Shown: in pieces, positions 9,301 through 18,251 of the stretch
How positions within the stretch are numbered: position 1 is the stretch's first letter
Layout: each line of letters begins with the position of its first letter
Assembly (NCBI RefSeq): GCF_003061025.1
Contig: NZ_QAIL01000141.1
Span: 15,059 to 79,058 of the forward strand
Source of the DNA: Pedobacter sp. HMWF019
GTDB lineage: Bacteria; Bacteroidota; Bacteroidia; Sphingobacteriales; Sphingobacteriaceae
Direction of reading: 5' to 3'
Length of the DNA: 64,000 bases
Translations under genes and position numbers: made by a program
Notes under the pieces: generated by a model
The model's input: only the letters and a program-made list of their open reading frames with translations
What the model was told of the DNA's origin: nothing
The model's database searches: none

Positions 9301-10411
9301 CTGCCAATGCAGAAACATATTTACCCTGATAGCCGAATATGCCTTCCCTGTTTTTCATCAAAGGGAAAAAGGAATAGAAATTCTTTGAGGAGAGATCGGT
9401 ATAGTTTATTCCACTCTGATAGGTACCTACCCAAAGGGTATTCGAGCGGTCTATAAAAAGTGTGTTTGCTGCGTTTTCTGAGAGGTTACAGAACAGCTTT
9501 TCAGTGGTGTATTGATTGATCTGCCCGATGTTGGACCGGCTATCCAGGTTGACCTTAAAAATTCCATCTACTTTTGAACCTACCCATAGGTCGCCGTTCA
9601 AATCCTGCCGAAGCGAGGTTATCTCTGCCGTTTTGGGCAAAGTATAGGTATAGGGTATTTCTTTAAAATTACTGCTAATCCGGTATAGCTGATGGACTGA
9701 ACCTACCCAGATATGGCCATTATGATCTTGGAACAGGGAAGAGATCCAGGCATTTTCGATGATCGTTTCCGGTCTGCTTCTTTTGACATCTTTTAGTGCA
9801 GCTGTTTTAAATATATAGAGGCCTTTATCTGTTGCGACCCAGATATTTCCTTTTTTATCCGTCAACAGGGATTTGATGTTCCTGTTTTTCAGATCAGCAG
9901 GAAAAAAAACCTGCTTCGCTCCTGTAGTTTTCCCTTTAATAATGGCCAGGCCTTTGATCGTTCCCGCCCAGATGTTGCCGGCCTGATCGGTGGTGATGGT
10001 CTGCACGGTATTGCTGGCGATGTCGTTCGTTTTGATATCAAAATGTGTCATGCTGTCCAAACGCGGATCAAGTACATTGATGCCCCCGCCATCGGTACCG
10101 ATCAGGATCTGTTCCTGTTGATTTTCATAAAGGCTCAGTACACGGTTATCTGACAGACTGTTCCTGTTATTGGAAATATGGCGTTTGGTCTGTACCGAAA
10201 ATCCGTCAAAACGGTTTAATCCGTCATAAGTCCCAATCCAGATAAATCCCTTTTTATCCTGGATGATGGCTGTAATGGAGTTCTGTGACAACCCGTTATT
10301 TACAGATAGATATCTAAAGGAATAATTCTGAGAAAAGTCCATTCCATAGGGTTCGGTGCTCTTGCCTGAAAATGGAAACAACAATAGGGAGAGGATAAAG
10401 AAAAATCTCAT
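6359..10411 (-). CDS. Hybrid two-component system sensor/regulator (HTCS)
   Basis: A single-chain sensor, kinase and transcription factor of about 1350 residues, typical of PUL control. Order: signal peptide; two-component propeller repeats (many NIWVAT/LWIGT-like motifs, roughly residues 30-700); Y_Y_Y domain (about 735-800); membrane helix near 810-828; histidine kinase with His850 (THEIRTP); ATPase with N-box (NLISNAFKYTP) and GTGIGLSISK; receiver with Asp1145 (VITDLMMP); C-terminal AraC-type helix-turn-helix. I chose ATG 10411, which directly begins the signal peptide, over an in-frame GTG at 10429. It is divergent from the GH2 operon and is the likely activator of both PUL promoters. Confidence 0.95.
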   Translation of the reverse strand: MRFFFILSLLLFPFSGKSTEPYGMDFSQNYSFRYLSVNNGLSQNSITAIIQDKKGFIWIGTYDGLNRFDGFSVQTKRHISNNRNSLSDNRVLSLYENQQEQILIGTDGGGINVLDPRLDSMTHFDIKTNDIASNTVQTITTDQAGNIWAGTIKGLAIIKGKTTGAKQVFFPADLKNRNIKSLLTDKKGNIWVATDKGLYIFKTAALKDVKRSRPETIIENAWISSLFQDHNGHIWVGSVHQLYRISSNFKEIPYTYTLPKTAEITSLRQDLNGDLWVGSKVDGIFKVNLDSRSNIGQINQYTTEKLFCNLSENAANTLFIDRSNTLWVGTYQSGINYTDLSSKNFYSFFPLMKNREGIFGYQGKYVSALAETDRDLWIGTFNEGLYIYDKATRQIDSYKSEISSPSICSIQQSKDKTIWIGGNDGLYKVLNIASSGRKKILAVKSGFIARSICEDNFGNLWIASFTGLYKYNPKNNQFTTLTLANGISSNSVYAVYQDPYVPIIWIGTIGGGLNAIRYDSTENIKILVYKHMENNINSLSSNHVWSIYRDQRNILWIGTDAGLNALSLDKTGKINNYRTVNTPLLSDQKIMAILEDDVKNLWLSSSQGLFKYSIDHNTAKRYTYQDGLQSNTLTEAAYKNKLGIMYFGGINGLNYFQPKTIRNNPFTTSTAFTEFRVSNKKVKINEKIDGEAILSADINYTKNIVLSYRHKDFALAFSSLHFVAPENNRFRYKLEGYDKDWITTGYDQRIAAYSNLDPGHYRFLLSSSNNDGTFPKEIRSIDFEITPAPWATWWAKTFYFLVFAVSVSLLINYFRTKNRFKNEIFKEKLEKEKVTELNDIKLSFFTTITHEIRTPLNLILSPLQDLLSVSTVYDHFTAMRLKIIHRNSLKLHALINQVLDLRKIASDAEKLIVRESDLVQTLLNVKESFDWQANQNNIRFDFQSPRTQKAWFDRDKVEKVVFNLISNAFKYTPSGGKIAVALEIEAELAIITIQDSGIGIHEEEKDRIFEMYYQSTSHYNSGTGIGLSISKKLIEMHGGGIELETALDTGSKFTITFPISKARYKAENIQESELKKDAVPRNMSKPVKDEINLSKKTILIVEDNEDQRAYLKECLLPHFHVLEASNGIDGIEIAQKSLPDIVITDLMMPSLDGTDVCRRVKSNAKTSHIPVIVHSINNTTQSVKNALLAGADDFIAKPYDYTMLTLKVNNILKSKNQLVLNIHKQDLTNPSEVCIPSPDKELLSKIVAYVEENMADNNLSVEKMCDHIGMSRMNLHRRLHAIIGKTASEFIREIRMKRAGQLLASGSRRISEVMFEIGISSNAHFNRYFKEMYGISPKEYIKTSGVIENA

Positions 10412-10473
10412 AAAGGATATTTGGTACACAATTGTAACTATTTATCGCGTATAAATAAATCTTTAAGGAGCTA

Positions 10474-10541
10474 TTGTTACATAAGCTCATTTTTTTGTTA
10501 CGTGTGTAATCTTGGAAGTGGAATTATCGCAATAACATTGT
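10474..10541 (+). promoter_or_regulatory. Candidate HTCS operator and promoter of the GH2 operon
   Basis: Two direct copies of TTGTTAC (10474-10480 and 10495-10501) start 21 bp apart, about two helical turns. CAATAACATTGT follows at 10530-10541. Its inner TAACATTG is one base off the TAnnTTTG -7 box, with TTG 18 bp upstream (10512-10514). The same three blocks occur with identical spacing before susC at 19136-19203. The role as HTCS binding site is inferred. Confidence 0.65.
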
Positions 10542-10598
10542 ATGTCTGATTTTATGATCTAAATCAGCTTACTGTTAAACACACTAACCAAATATATA

Positions 10599-13271
10599 AT
10601 GAAATACAAAAAATCTGCTTATCCTAAGGTACTTCTACTCGCCCTGATGTCTTTATCGATGTCGGCGCCCAAAGTGGTAATGGGGCAAAAAACAGTTGGT
10701 CCGAAACCGGCATTTTCAGTGGCCGGATTCTATCCCCAAAGCGATAGTCCACGCAAGGTCTATAATTTTAATCCTGGCTGGCGTTTTTTTAAAGGCAATA
10801 TAAAAGGGGCTGAACAGGTAGGGTTTAACGATTCGGCCTGGGCGCAGGTTTCGCTGCCGGATGGTCTGGAAATTTTGCCTGAAAATGCAAGTGGAATGCG
10901 CAATTACCAGGGGCCGGCCTGGTACCGGAAAACTTTTAAAACCGCATCAACCAATGGAAAAAGCTTTATTTACTTTGAGGGGGTGATGGGGAAGGCTGTT
11001 GTTTATCTTAACGGTATAAAGGTAAAAGAGCACTTTGGAGGTTATCTGCCATTTGTGGTAGACATCGATAATTCTACATTGACCAAAAATGGGAACAATG
11101 TTATTGCTGTTCTTGCGGATAACTCAAACGATGAATCTTATCCTCCGGGGAAAGCGCAGGACAATCTGGATTTTGCTTATCTGGGCGGGATCTACAGGGA
11201 TGTTTATTGGATTGAAACACCATCTCTTCATCTCAGCTTTCCTGAGCTGAGTAAAACCATAGCTGGGGGTGGGGTATTTGTAGCGGTAAAAGATGTAAAT
11301 GGAAACAGTGCCAATATTGAGGTAAGGACGGAGGTACAGAATGAAGGTAATGCAGATGTAAAGCTTTCGGTCCGTTCTACACTTGAGGATAGGGATGGAA
11401 AAGTGATATTGACCAAAACTGGTACTTTAAAGGTAATTAAAGGAGGCTCGCAACAGATGATTCAGCAACTGGATGTGAAGAACGTACACCTGTGGCATCC
11501 GGATGATCCTTATCTGCATTTTATAAAAACAGAGGTGCTTGAAAATGGCAAAGTGGTAGACAGCTACCGCACACGTTTTGGTATCCGCTTGTTCGAAATG
11601 CGTGGCGACGATGGCTTTTTTGTAAATAAAAAATATATTGGTCATAAACTTTCTGGGGTAAATCGTCATCAGGATTATGTGTATGTTGGAAATGCTGTTC
11701 CAAATACGAGCCAGTACCGCGATGCAAAACTGCTGAGGGAGGCTGGATCTACCATTGTACGTGCTGCGCACTACCCCTTGGATCCTGCTTTTATGGATGC
11801 CTGTGATGAACTTGGACTTCTGGTTACCTCGGCAAATCCGGGCTGGCAGTTTTACAATGACAAAGATCCCCGTTTTGAGAAGTTTCTTGCTGAAGATACC
11901 CATAATCTGGTTAGAAGGGACCGCAACCGTGCCGCATTGTTACTTTGGGAAACTGCCATCAATGAGACGCCTTGGCAGCCTGCATCGGTGATGAATAACC
12001 TTCACCGTATTGTCCATCAGGAATTTCCTTATCCTGGAGCCTTTACGGCGGCAGATGTAGATGAAGCTAAAAAGGCGGGTTTTGATTTTTATTATCACGG
12101 CGGGATGCAGGAAGAAAAAAATTCCTTTACCCGTGAGTATGGTGATGGAGGAGAGGTGGATAATTTCTATTCACAGAATGCAATGAGCAGGGTAAAAAGG
12201 GAATGGGGCGAACTTGCGCTGCTCAATCAGGCCAATATCAGGGCTCAGGGGCTGAACGAAATCTTCAATACGCCCCCAAAAAGGATTGGCGCAGCCTTAT
12301 GGGCAGGTATCGATCACCAGCGAGGTTACCACCCCGACCCATTTTTGGGTGGCTTGCTCGATGTTTACCGCATGCCTAGATATTCTTTCTATTTGTTTAA
12401 AAGTCAATACGATCCCTCTTTTAAGCTTCCGGGTATAGAGACAGGACCAATGGTGTATATTGCCCATGAATTGACCCAGGTATCGGGCGGGGACATTACT
12501 GTTTTCAGCAACTGTGAAGAGGTGAGGCTGACCTGGCTAGGTAAGGTGATTGGCACTGTCAGACCCGACAGCACGATGAAAAATATGCCGCATGCACCAT
12601 TTGTATTTAAAAATGTGTTCAATTTCCATGAGATCAGTACAAACTGGAGAAATAAGACGAAGGAGATCAATCTGATTGCAGAAGGCCTGATTGGCGGGAA
12701 AGTAGTAGTGAGTTCGGTAAAAAAATATCCGGAAAGAACAACTGGAATTAAGCTGGATATTGACAGCGCCGGATTGGGACTATATGCAGATGGTTCTGAT
12801 TTTATCCCTGTTCGGGCCACCATAGTGGATAATAATGGTGTAGCCAAAGTTCTGGCTTCGGAAAATGTCCATTTTGAGGTAGAAGGAGAAGGAACGGTTA
12901 TTGGAAGTGAAGAAAACCAGGCCAATCCGATGAAAACACAGTTTGGTACGGCGACTGTCCTGGTTAGGGCAACAACAAGGGCGGGCAAAATCAAAGTAAA
13001 GGCTTATGTAAATGGTTTGAAGGCCGACGAAATCACATTTAATTCTATACCTGCCGCGCTTCCGCTACTCTTTTCAGATCAGTCTAAACCCATAGCAAAA
13101 AATCCTGGCCCAATAAGTAAACTTGGCCAGGATACAGGAAACCAAAAAAAATCTGCTGAAATGGGTGAGGTAAAGGACCTTAAAGACAGGATTAAACGCC
13201 TGGAGCTTGAGGTGACCAGTCGTGATCAGGATATTATGGAATTGAGAAGCAAAAAAGACAGTAAACATTAA
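10599..13271 (+). CDS. GH2 family beta-galactosidase-like enzyme
   Basis: An exported 890-residue glycosidase. After a signal peptide (about residues 1-30) come the GH2 sugar-binding jelly roll (WRFFKGNIKGAEQ, WYRKTF), an Ig-like domain and the TIM barrel. The likely acid/base is Glu456 in WETAINETPW and the nucleophile Glu513 in FTREYGDGG. Later beta domains resemble those of Bacteroidetes GH2 enzymes. The last 35 or so residues are charged and heptad-like (KDLKDRIKRLELEV), predicting a short coiled coil after a Pro/Lys-rich linker, unusual for the family. It is first in the operon behind the candidate HTCS operator. Beta-galactosidase activity is the likeliest call, but other GH2 activities cannot be excluded. 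Confidence 0.88.
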   Translation: MKYKKSAYPKVLLLALMSLSMSAPKVVMGQKTVGPKPAFSVAGFYPQSDSPRKVYNFNPGWRFFKGNIKGAEQVGFNDSAWAQVSLPDGLEILPENASGMRNYQGPAWYRKTFKTASTNGKSFIYFEGVMGKAVVYLNGIKVKEHFGGYLPFVVDIDNSTLTKNGNNVIAVLADNSNDESYPPGKAQDNLDFAYLGGIYRDVYWIETPSLHLSFPELSKTIAGGGVFVAVKDVNGNSANIEVRTEVQNEGNADVKLSVRSTLEDRDGKVILTKTGTLKVIKGGSQQMIQQLDVKNVHLWHPDDPYLHFIKTEVLENGKVVDSYRTRFGIRLFEMRGDDGFFVNKKYIGHKLSGVNRHQDYVYVGNAVPNTSQYRDAKLLREAGSTIVRAAHYPLDPAFMDACDELGLLVTSANPGWQFYNDKDPRFEKFLAEDTHNLVRRDRNRAALLLWETAINETPWQPASVMNNLHRIVHQEFPYPGAFTAADVDEAKKAGFDFYYHGGMQEEKNSFTREYGDGGEVDNFYSQNAMSRVKREWGELALLNQANIRAQGLNEIFNTPPKRIGAALWAGIDHQRGYHPDPFLGGLLDVYRMPRYSFYLFKSQYDPSFKLPGIETGPMVYIAHELTQVSGGDITVFSNCEEVRLTWLGKVIGTVRPDSTMKNMPHAPFVFKNVFNFHEISTNWRNKTKEINLIAEGLIGGKVVVSSVKKYPERTTGIKLDIDSAGLGLYADGSDFIPVRATIVDNNGVAKVLASENVHFEVEGEGTVIGSEENQANPMKTQFGTATVLVRATTRAGKIKVKAYVNGLKADEITFNSIPAALPLLFSDQSKPIAKNPGPISKLGQDTGNQKKSAEMGEVKDLKDRIKRLELEVTSRDQDIMELRSKKDSKH

Positions 13272-13287
13272 TGACGCCCATTTGAAC

Positions 13288-15042
13288 ATGAAATTATTTT
13301 TAATGAAATTAATGGCTACCCTGGTCTGCAGCCTGATTATTTTTACAGCAAAGGCAGAGGATAAAACGGTGGATATTGCCGATTTTGCGAAATACAGGAG
13401 GGCCGATGATGCCGCACCAATGATAAGGGTAGCGATAGCGTATTGCAAACAGATAAGAGCGACCAAACTTATTTTTCCGAAAGCTACTTATTATTTTAAG
13501 CGTGATTTAGCTGCTGAGAAATATGTTTTCATGAGTAATAACGATGAAGGCCTGAAGCGTTTTGTTTTCGATCTTTCGGGTATGGAGAACCTGGAGATCG
13601 ACGGACAGGGTTCGAAGTTTATCCTTACTGGATTTTTGAGTCCATTTTTGCTGGAGAACTGCCGGAATATTTCATTGAGGAATTTCTCGATCGATTATGT
13701 GCGTACTTTTCACAGCGAGGCTAAAATCTTAAGTGTAGATAAAAGCGGTATGACGGTACAGTTTGATCGGAAGTTCCCCTACAAACTGGATCATCAGACT
13801 TTGATCTTTACCGATAGCGCAGGCGTGGTGTATCCCTGGAGCGATTTACTGGAATTTGATCCTTTAAAAAAGGAAACAGCCTTTATGGCTAATGACCTTT
13901 GGGTGGGTTCTAATGTTCCCGTCAAAGAGATAAAACCCGGAACTGTTAAACTTTTATTGCCACAGATTACCGGTATACCCGGAAACGTAATGGTTTTTGC
14001 CTCAGCATTTCGTCTGGTTCCTGCCTTCAATATCTCCGGTAGTGTTAATATTAGTTTCAGCGGCATCGATATTTTTCATTGTGGAGGAATGGGGATTGTT
14101 GCACAGAACAGCCGGGATCTTTTTTTGGATCATGTCAGGGTAACGCCATCGCCAGGCAGTGGTCGTATTGTGAGCATTACGGCGGATGCAACACACTTTT
14201 CAAATTGTTCTGGAAAAATTACAATAGAGAACTGTCTTTTTGAGAACCAAAAGGATGATGCTACCAATATCCATGGCATTTATAGCAAGATCACCAGAAT
14301 TAATACTCCCTACGAGATTGAGGTAGAACTGGTCCATAAACAACAGTTTGGTTTTGAGTATCTGAAGCCGGATATGAAGGTGGAATTTGCTGATGCTACA
14401 AGTATTGTCACCTATGCCAATAACTCGGTAAAAAGCACCGAAAGGATAAATAAAGAGTTTACCAGAGTGGTTTTTGCGGACCCCATTTCGCCCAATACAA
14501 AACTGGGTGATGTCATTGCCTGTTCGACGGATTATCCGGAGGTTCTGATCAGAAATTGTGTGATCCGGGGGAACCGGGCGCGTGGAATTTTGTTAAACTC
14601 AAGGGGGAAAACAGTTGTAGAGCACAATACTTTTCATGTGCCCGGAGCGGCCATTTTATTTGAAGGTGATGCGAGTTTCTGGTTTGAACAATCGGGTGTA
14701 AATGGTGTGACTATCCGGAACAATACTTTTGATAACTGCAATTATGGGGTATGGGGAAATGCCTGTATCCAGGTCGGATCGGGAATCCTGAAGCGTGTTC
14801 GTTCGAAAAGCCGTTACCATAAAGATATCAGTATTGTTGGTAATACTTTTAAGATTTTTGATCCACGGATTATTAATGCCTACTGTGTGGATGGATTGAT
14901 CTTTAAGGATAATAAAATAGAGCAAAGCGAAGCTTACCGTTCGAATTTTTCAGATGGTAAAGCTTTTGTGATCGACGCCTGTTCGAACGTGTCCATTGAT
15001 GGATATGACATTAGGAATGCGGTAGATCATGTTAAAAAGTAA
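13288..15042 (+). CDS. Second GH110-like beta-helix enzyme
   Basis: A 584-residue exported beta-helix protein (signal peptide ending near TAKAED). It resembles the enzyme at 4552-6366 throughout, and has the same catalytic spacing: Asp300 (TADATHF) to Asp323-Asp324 (QKDDATNIHG). The stretch YVFMSNNDEG before the helix also looks GH110-like. The start ATG 13288 is 16 bp after the GH2 stop; a TTG at 13282 is less likely. Two divergent GH110 copies in one locus suggest different linkages or chain positions rather than redundancy. Confidence 0.78.
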   Translation: MKLFLMKLMATLVCSLIIFTAKAEDKTVDIADFAKYRRADDAAPMIRVAIAYCKQIRATKLIFPKATYYFKRDLAAEKYVFMSNNDEGLKRFVFDLSGMENLEIDGQGSKFILTGFLSPFLLENCRNISLRNFSIDYVRTFHSEAKILSVDKSGMTVQFDRKFPYKLDHQTLIFTDSAGVVYPWSDLLEFDPLKKETAFMANDLWVGSNVPVKEIKPGTVKLLLPQITGIPGNVMVFASAFRLVPAFNISGSVNISFSGIDIFHCGGMGIVAQNSRDLFLDHVRVTPSPGSGRIVSITADATHFSNCSGKITIENCLFENQKDDATNIHGIYSKITRINTPYEIEVELVHKQQFGFEYLKPDMKVEFADATSIVTYANNSVKSTERINKEFTRVVFADPISPNTKLGDVIACSTDYPEVLIRNCVIRGNRARGILLNSRGKTVVEHNTFHVPGAAILFEGDASFWFEQSGVNGVTIRNNTFDNCNYGVWGNACIQVGSGILKRVRSKSRYHKDISIVGNTFKIFDPRIINAYCVDGLIFKDNKIEQSEAYRSNFSDGKAFVIDACSNVSIDGYDIRNAVDHVKK

Positions 15043-15050
15043 TTCATTAA

Positions 15051-15282
15051 ACCAACCAAATATAATTAATTATGAAAAAAATCTACTCCATTTTTTATCC
15101 GATAGAAAACCAATTTCTAATTTATTACGGGCGTTGGAAATCGAGTTCAAAAGAATTCGGAGCTACAGATTGATTTTGCCGGGGATAAGGGGCAGATCCG
15201 GACTGCTCCGTTATTTCCAGCTTGGTGTACTGTAGCAGATTGCACGGTAAATTTTATCAAGAACCAACCAAAATTTAAAATT
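15051..15282 (+). pseudogene. Possible decayed small gene with an intact leader
   Basis: ACCAACCAAA at 15051-15060 stands 21 nt before ATG 15072, and ACCAACCAAA at 15263-15272 stands 20 nt before the next true ATG at 15283. This suggests that 15072 was once a gene start. The reading frame from 15072 closes after 33 codons. A second open frame (from about 15130) joins the downstream gene's frame without a stop. No homology is recognised. A short real peptide or a plain spacer is also possible. Confidence 0.3.
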
Positions 15283-18249
15283 ATGAGATTTATTTACATG
15301 AGGTTAATCCTGTTTACAGGGTTAATGGGATTCTTTTTGCCTGTCTGGGCCCAGGATATTACCTCTGGTATTGATGCCTGGTATAAGTTTGATTATCAGC
15401 CGAACGATACTTATCTAAAAGATTATTCGGGCAACAACAGGCGTATTACAGCTATTAAAGCCGGACAGCAACAGGATTTCGGCAGCAATTTCCAGTGGAA
15501 TGCGGTAACTATTAATGGTACTCCGCAAAATTCAGTATATTTTCCGGCAGGACGAGATGGAGCTGTCATCTTATCGAATGCAACCGGTAATACCTGGCTG
15601 GGCCAATCAGGAGCTGCGGCAAGAACTTTTTGTGCATGGGTAAAAATAGACCCCGGAGCAGACGAGAATGCAGGCCGGATTTTATTTGCTTATGGTGATG
15701 ACAGCCAGCCCGGTGGAAGATTCGAAATTGACTTAAAAGGACACAAAATCGAATTTGAAAATGCGGTAAATACAGCATCGAACGGGTGGAAAAACAGGAG
15801 TGTTGCGCAGCTTAACAACACAGATCATCCTCAGGGTCAATGGTTACATATTGGCCTGGTCTACGATGGGATAGGGAATAGACAAACCGGATTAAAACTG
15901 TATGTTAATGGCAAAAGACTGCCTCTGACACCGGTAAGCAATGATGCTGATTTTGCGATCAATACAGCATTGCAATATGCGCCTGAGATTGGTAACTATA
16001 TGGAGAAGATGGCTATGGCAGATGTTCGTTTTTACAACAGGGCATTAACGAAGGCAGATATCAATGTGATCTGCCCCGACAATACCCCTCCAAACCCGCC
16101 CTTTTCGATTGCAAGGTTAAGAGAGATCATTCAGACAGCGGTGGATGATCAGGTTGCCGAAGTCACTATTCCCCCTGGAACCTACACGGGAACTGTGGCA
16201 GAAACCGCGTTTATTTCTATAAACGGTGCAAATAATTTAAAGATTATTGCCGACGGGGTAACATTGGTTTGCAGCAAAAAGACCAGGGCACTTTCCTTAT
16301 CTGACTCAAAGAATATAACCATCCAGGGTTTAAAAATTGACTATAATCCTTTGCCATTTACTCAGGGCGATATCATTGCAACAGGATCTGGTTATGTTGA
16401 TATTAAGATCCATAAGGGATATGATGTTAAGCCCTATAGCCGGATCGATATTATTGATCCGGCCACCCGTTTCCGGAAGAAGGGAAATGTATTTCTCTGG
16501 GGTTCAATAGCAGCACTGATCAGTGATTCTGTTGTCCGGGTAACGCAGCCTGCATTGCCAGGTATAGCCGTTGTTGGCGATATGGCCAGTTTAAGCACGG
16601 GAAATGATGATGGTATCCCCCATGCTGTTGCTATTGAGGCAAACCGTGGTGGGATCAAACTACAGAATGTTTCTGTGTTTTGTGCGCCGGGTTTTGGAAT
16701 ATTTGAAGCTGGCGGCGAGGGAGGTACGATATTGGATGGCTGTAAGATTGTTCCGGGCCCACTTCCGTCAGGTGCAGCACAGGAACGTTTGCTGTCTTCT
16801 TCTTGGGATGCCATTCAGCATTCACTGACCCGTGTTGGCCCAACGGTAGAAAACTGTGAGGTCAAAGATGCAGGCGACGATTCGTGGAGTGTAACCTGGG
16901 ATGGTGAATATATGGTGAATGCAGTTTCAGGGAATATCCTGACCCTTTCCAGGACTACCCTGCAGGTGGGTGATTCACTGCGTACTTCTTTGATTTCGGA
17001 TTTTGCTGTGGTCACCGGGAAATCCGGATCGAATGTGACCTTAGACCGTGCTTCGCCATGGGCGGTGGGGGCCAGGTTATATTCTCCAAACAGAAGATGC
17101 GAAAACTTTGTCCTGAGGAACAATAATTTCCGGAGTGCAGGGCGGGTGCTTATTAAAGCTGGGCATGGTCTTATTGAAAACAATACTTTTGATACCGGTC
17201 ATAGCGGGGTGACGGTGAATACGGAGATTGCACCTGGTGCGTCAAGTATTTATAAGCTGATCATCAGGAACAACATCATCCGCTCAACAGGTTATTTCAA
17301 TCCGGCTCCATGGAGTAACCAGGCCGGTGCGATATCCATAGCCGATGGTGCGGGGTACGATCTCTCCCCGGCAGGTGTATTCGATGACATCGTTATAGAG
17401 AAAAATACTTTTGAAGATGTCCTTGGTGTAAACCTGGTGGTTTCATCGGCGAGTAATGTGAAAATTAAGGAAAATAAGTTTTACAGAACAGGGCTGAGCA
17501 TGTCAAATTCTACCGGGTCGCAGTATGGCATCAACCAGCATACGGTTGTTTTTCTTAAGAACCTTAAAAATATAGTGTTGGACAGCAATGAAGTGATCGT
17601 TCAGGGATTGACCTCTTTGCTGGATTCAACAAATTTAAAGGAGTTTACCAAACTGCGGAGGGGAATCTTTATCCGGTCGGAACAGCCCACAGTGATCTCG
17701 GTTTTTTTGACCAGTCCAACGGCAAATGCAAAATTTAAGCCTGGCAGCGATGTTCCTTTGCAGGCGGCTATTACCAGTAATGTTAAGATCGCAAAAGTAG
17801 AGTTTTATCGCGGCTCAGATAAACTGGGCGAAGTGACCAAAACGCCTTATGTATTTAATTGGCCTAAAGTAGCCAAAGGCAATTACAGAATTACTGCCAG
17901 AGCCATTGGTGAGGATAATGTGGCTTCGGTGTCCCAGCAGATCGATATTTCGGTGGAGGATAAAACTGTACTGGAAAAGGACGGGAAACCAGCCCTGAAC
18001 CCACGCAACCTCTTAACCCCAAATGGCGATGGTAAGAATGACTATTGGGAAATTGAAAACATAGCGCACTATCCCGAATTGAAAGTTACGGTTTTTAACC
18101 GGCAGGGACAACAGGTGCTCAGTTCTGAGTCTTTTGAAAGGTGGGATGGGAACTTCAATGGTTCACCTGCTCCGACCGGGATTTATTTCTATTCGATTAC
18201 AGAAAATGGTAAAATAGTTAAAAGTGGAAGTATCACACTAATCCGATAA
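15283..18249 (+). CDS. T9SS type-B-sorted LamG/GH110-like beta-helix protein
   Basis: A 988-residue exported multidomain protein. After the signal peptide (ending near VWAQ) come a LamG/concanavalin-like domain (about 40-260), a right-handed beta-helix (about 270-780), an Ig-like domain (about 800-885, VEFYRGSDKLGEV) and a C-terminal type-B T9SS sorting domain (LLTPNGDGKNDYWEI ... GIYFYSI). The helix contains Asp509 (SWDAIQHS) and Asp532-Asp533 (AGDDSW), the same Asp-x22-Asp-Asp spacing as the two GH110 neighbours, and IDYNPLPFTQGDI parallels their IDWDRPYISQGEI. It is therefore probably a divergent GH110-related enzyme exported by T9SS. The next gene, 2 bp away, is its likely PorP/SprF partner. 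Activity is unproven. Confidence 0.8.
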   Translation: MRFIYMRLILFTGLMGFFLPVWAQDITSGIDAWYKFDYQPNDTYLKDYSGNNRRITAIKAGQQQDFGSNFQWNAVTINGTPQNSVYFPAGRDGAVILSNATGNTWLGQSGAAARTFCAWVKIDPGADENAGRILFAYGDDSQPGGRFEIDLKGHKIEFENAVNTASNGWKNRSVAQLNNTDHPQGQWLHIGLVYDGIGNRQTGLKLYVNGKRLPLTPVSNDADFAINTALQYAPEIGNYMEKMAMADVRFYNRALTKADINVICPDNTPPNPPFSIARLREIIQTAVDDQVAEVTIPPGTYTGTVAETAFISINGANNLKIIADGVTLVCSKKTRALSLSDSKNITIQGLKIDYNPLPFTQGDIIATGSGYVDIKIHKGYDVKPYSRIDIIDPATRFRKKGNVFLWGSIAALISDSVVRVTQPALPGIAVVGDMASLSTGNDDGIPHAVAIEANRGGIKLQNVSVFCAPGFGIFEAGGEGGTILDGCKIVPGPLPSGAAQERLLSSSWDAIQHSLTRVGPTVENCEVKDAGDDSWSVTWDGEYMVNAVSGNILTLSRTTLQVGDSLRTSLISDFAVVTGKSGSNVTLDRASPWAVGARLYSPNRRCENFVLRNNNFRSAGRVLIKAGHGLIENNTFDTGHSGVTVNTEIAPGASSIYKLIIRNNIIRSTGYFNPAPWSNQAGAISIADGAGYDLSPAGVFDDIVIEKNTFEDVLGVNLVVSSASNVKIKENKFYRTGLSMSNSTGSQYGINQHTVVFLKNLKNIVLDSNEVIVQGLTSLLDSTNLKEFTKLRRGIFIRSEQPTVISVFLTSPTANAKFKPGSDVPLQAAITSNVKIAKVEFYRGSDKLGEVTKTPYVFNWPKVAKGNYRITARAIGEDNVASVSQQIDISVEDKTVLEKDGKPALNPRNLLTPNGDGKNDYWEIENIAHYPELKVTVFNRQGQQVLSSESFERWDGNFNGSPAPTGIYFYSITENGKIVKSGSITLIR

Positions 18250-18251
18250 CC

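Noticed and set aside
15029-15235. 68-codon open frame after the second GH110
   Set aside because: It begins inside the GH110 3' end, shows no family features and looks like chance; the spacer is better described by its leader at 15051.
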